From: Diphasiastrum complanatum | Taxonomy: Eukaryota; Streptophyta; Lycopodiopsida; Lycopodiales; Lycopodiaceae | Direction of reading: 5' to 3' | Assembly: GCA_029204225.1 (NCBI GenBank) | Contig: CM055095.1 | Location: 40,044,141 to 40,108,140, forward strand | DNA length: 64,000 bases | Part shown: piece after piece, positions 62,651 to 64,000 of the stretch | Numbering within the stretch: position 1 is the first letter of the stretch | Layout: the number at the start of each line of letters is the position of its first letter | Translations under genes and position numbers: made by a program | Notes under the pieces: generated by a model | Databases searched by the model: none | What the model saw: only the letters and a program-made list of their open reading frames with translations | Told to the model about the DNA's origin: nothing

Positions 62651-64000
62651 GCTATGTACTAGCATAGCCTAGTCCAACCAAAGGATACAACCATCTTGTT
62701 TACAATGCCAAGAAGATTCTCACGGTAGTTGTAAAGAAATATGCCATGATATACGTAGTCAAGAAGTTTAGATCCTATCTATTGAGTAAGAATTCGACTT
62801 TTACTTGAGTTGTCAACCACTGATCTACTTGATACAGAATGTGCACATCACTGGTTGCATTGCTAGATGACTAGTATTGCTTTTGGAGTTTGATTCTGAG
62901 ATCAGAGTCAAGATAGTAAGGAAGCAAAGAATTTTTTATCAAATATCAACTTTATATAGTAACGACAATATCCAAGATATGGATGACCTTCCTGACACAT
63001 TCGAATTCCATTCAAGCACAAGCTGAAACCACTTCATTATGGTATGGTGATTTGTCCTTGTATATGACAACAAGTGCTTTCCCCTCTGCCTACACAAAAC
63101 TCCAAAAAATATAATATCAAATCAAGATGCTATATATTATGACTATGTTTTGTTGTGCAAAATGCATCCTACTAGCTGTTCACATTGAAGTTGGGGAGGG
63201 CCCACTTTGCTTCTGAGTTAACGGCTTGAAATTTGCCACAATCAGGTGTTTGGTTTTCAACCTCATGGAAAGACACCCATGAATTCTACAAGAGCTGAAA
63301 CCCATGCCAACGCTCTAGAAAGTCATTGCAATCCAGTCATATGTTGCTTCTTACATTGCAGCCAACAAACCCTTGATTCTCAAGGCCATCAGTACATAAT
63401 CGTAGGCACAAATCACTGCACAAAATGCGTCGAAGTCAAGGTGCTAAAGGATAACACTTGGAAAAACAATGCCAATTTTTTGTTGGAACAAATAATCACA
63501 CATTTGGGTGCCCACTTGAACTAATTGAGGTGGATATTTATTGAACAAATATCATTTTCTGCTTGTTGTCCACTTTCAAGATTCTGCACAAAACATCTAC
63601 GCACCCAAGACCAATAGCCAAGCTGAAAGCACCAACAAGATACTTAAGGCCACTCTCATGAAGGAAGGAATGAAAGGAAAGGAGAAATGACGACCTCTTA
63701 CCAGACATGGGCCTACCATACCACCTACACGATTTTAACAGGCCCAACACCACTCCAAATGGTGTACGAAGTTGACATAATCTTGCCCTTTGAATCTATC
63801 CCACCCAAATTCCACGTGCACACCGTGCAACAAGAATACAACCTTGTTTTAGAAGCCGTTATACAGTAGGTCCATGCAAGGGCTTCAGGCAGTGACACAT
63901 TATGATGCATATCTACAAAAGAGGAGGCTTGCATACGATTTTACAGTAAATAGACCTAGAATGCTACTATCACAAGACATAAATGGGTAAATTTGGTATA

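Larger units (their letters stand above)
57380..63930 (+). pseudogene. Gypsy pol, decayed and split by nested insertions
   Basis: Plus-strand pieces follow Gypsy order. Protease: VEIDGGSQINILNEKTFKML (about 57405) and NVYPMLLGRP. RT: YKDVFA, FIYAVDHDAWVSPIAM with KNGDLRV, FTTKWGAFTYGVKPFSL, FGITLNPIKCVFSIKNGLLL, AMAGYHRRFIRHYADNA (to about 58920). Then a nested element (59001-62101) and a probable solo LTR (62197-62650) intervene. RNase H resumes near 62690 with LVYNAKKILTVVVKKYAMIY and VKKFRSYLL. Integrase: QYIIVGTNHCTKCVEVKVL, LLEQIITHLGAHLN, SQAESTNKILKATLMKEG, QTWAYHTTYTILTGPTP, YEVDIILPFESI (to about 63800). Many stops and frame changes are present, and the YxDD box is not intact. No LTR of this element was seen; it probably continues beyond 64000. 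Confidence 0.85.

Overview
The window looks like nuclear DNA of a land plant, most likely a seed-free vascular plant such as a fern. Three gene loci with plant-like proteins (a BSD-domain protein, a CAF1 deadenylase and a HAT1-type histone acetyltransferase) sit as islands in AT-rich, transposon-dominated DNA. There are GT-AG introns, LTR retrotransposons primed by initiator tRNA-Met, and many very long (GA)n/(CT)n arrays. There is no operon structure, no bacterial signal and no CRISPR. The fern assignment is an inference from the repeat mix and cannot be proven here.

Layout. 0-1.6 kb: first exon (minus strand) of a BSD-domain gene and its promoter. 2.9-9.8 kb: two copies, same orientation, of one non-LTR retrotransposon. 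Its protein has an N-terminal C2HC finger, a reverse transcriptase, a CCHC motif and a D-x12-D restriction-like endonuclease, as in the R2-type (early-branching) LINEs. Copy 1 is nearly complete; copy 2 has lost the RT domain. 13.2-19.3 kb: two regions with palindromic repeat arrays, each associated with a decayed multi-exon gene, possibly CACTA/En-Spm-like DNA transposons. 19.6-20.8 kb: an intronless, apparently intact CAF1 gene with TATA box and upstream ORF. 23.6-34.3 kb: fragments of Copia and Gypsy elements (LTRs, primer sites, gag and pol pieces), a dispersed repeat in inverted copies, and a solo LTR with clear target duplication.

34.9-38.8 kb: a decayed reverse-transcriptase element of the telomerase/Penelope-like group, flanked by about 70-bp direct repeats, with a large inverted repeat at its 3' side. 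39.1-40.1 kb: a Copia protease-integrase fragment. 40.6-44.5 kb: non-coding DNA with two old tandem duplications. 45.1-47.9 kb: a multi-exon, transposase-like gene, probably dead. 48.3-49.4 kb: a Copia fragment between 97-bp direct repeats. 52.6-54.4 kb: the four 3' exons of a HAT1 gene on the minus strand. 57.4-64 kb: a decayed Gypsy element on the plus strand, itself interrupted by a very young, non-autonomous Copia-derived element (59.0-62.1 kb, LTRs about 98.5% identical, one 387-codon ORF, no pol) and probably by a second solo LTR.

The three cellular genes have unrelated roles (a BSD protein of unknown function, mRNA deadenylation, histone acetylation) and nothing suggests co-regulation. 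The main story is layered mobile-element insertion and decay. The two least ordinary items are the R2-type LINE pair and the Penelope/TERT-like element. Frames, splice sites and motifs were read by eye; no database search was possible.
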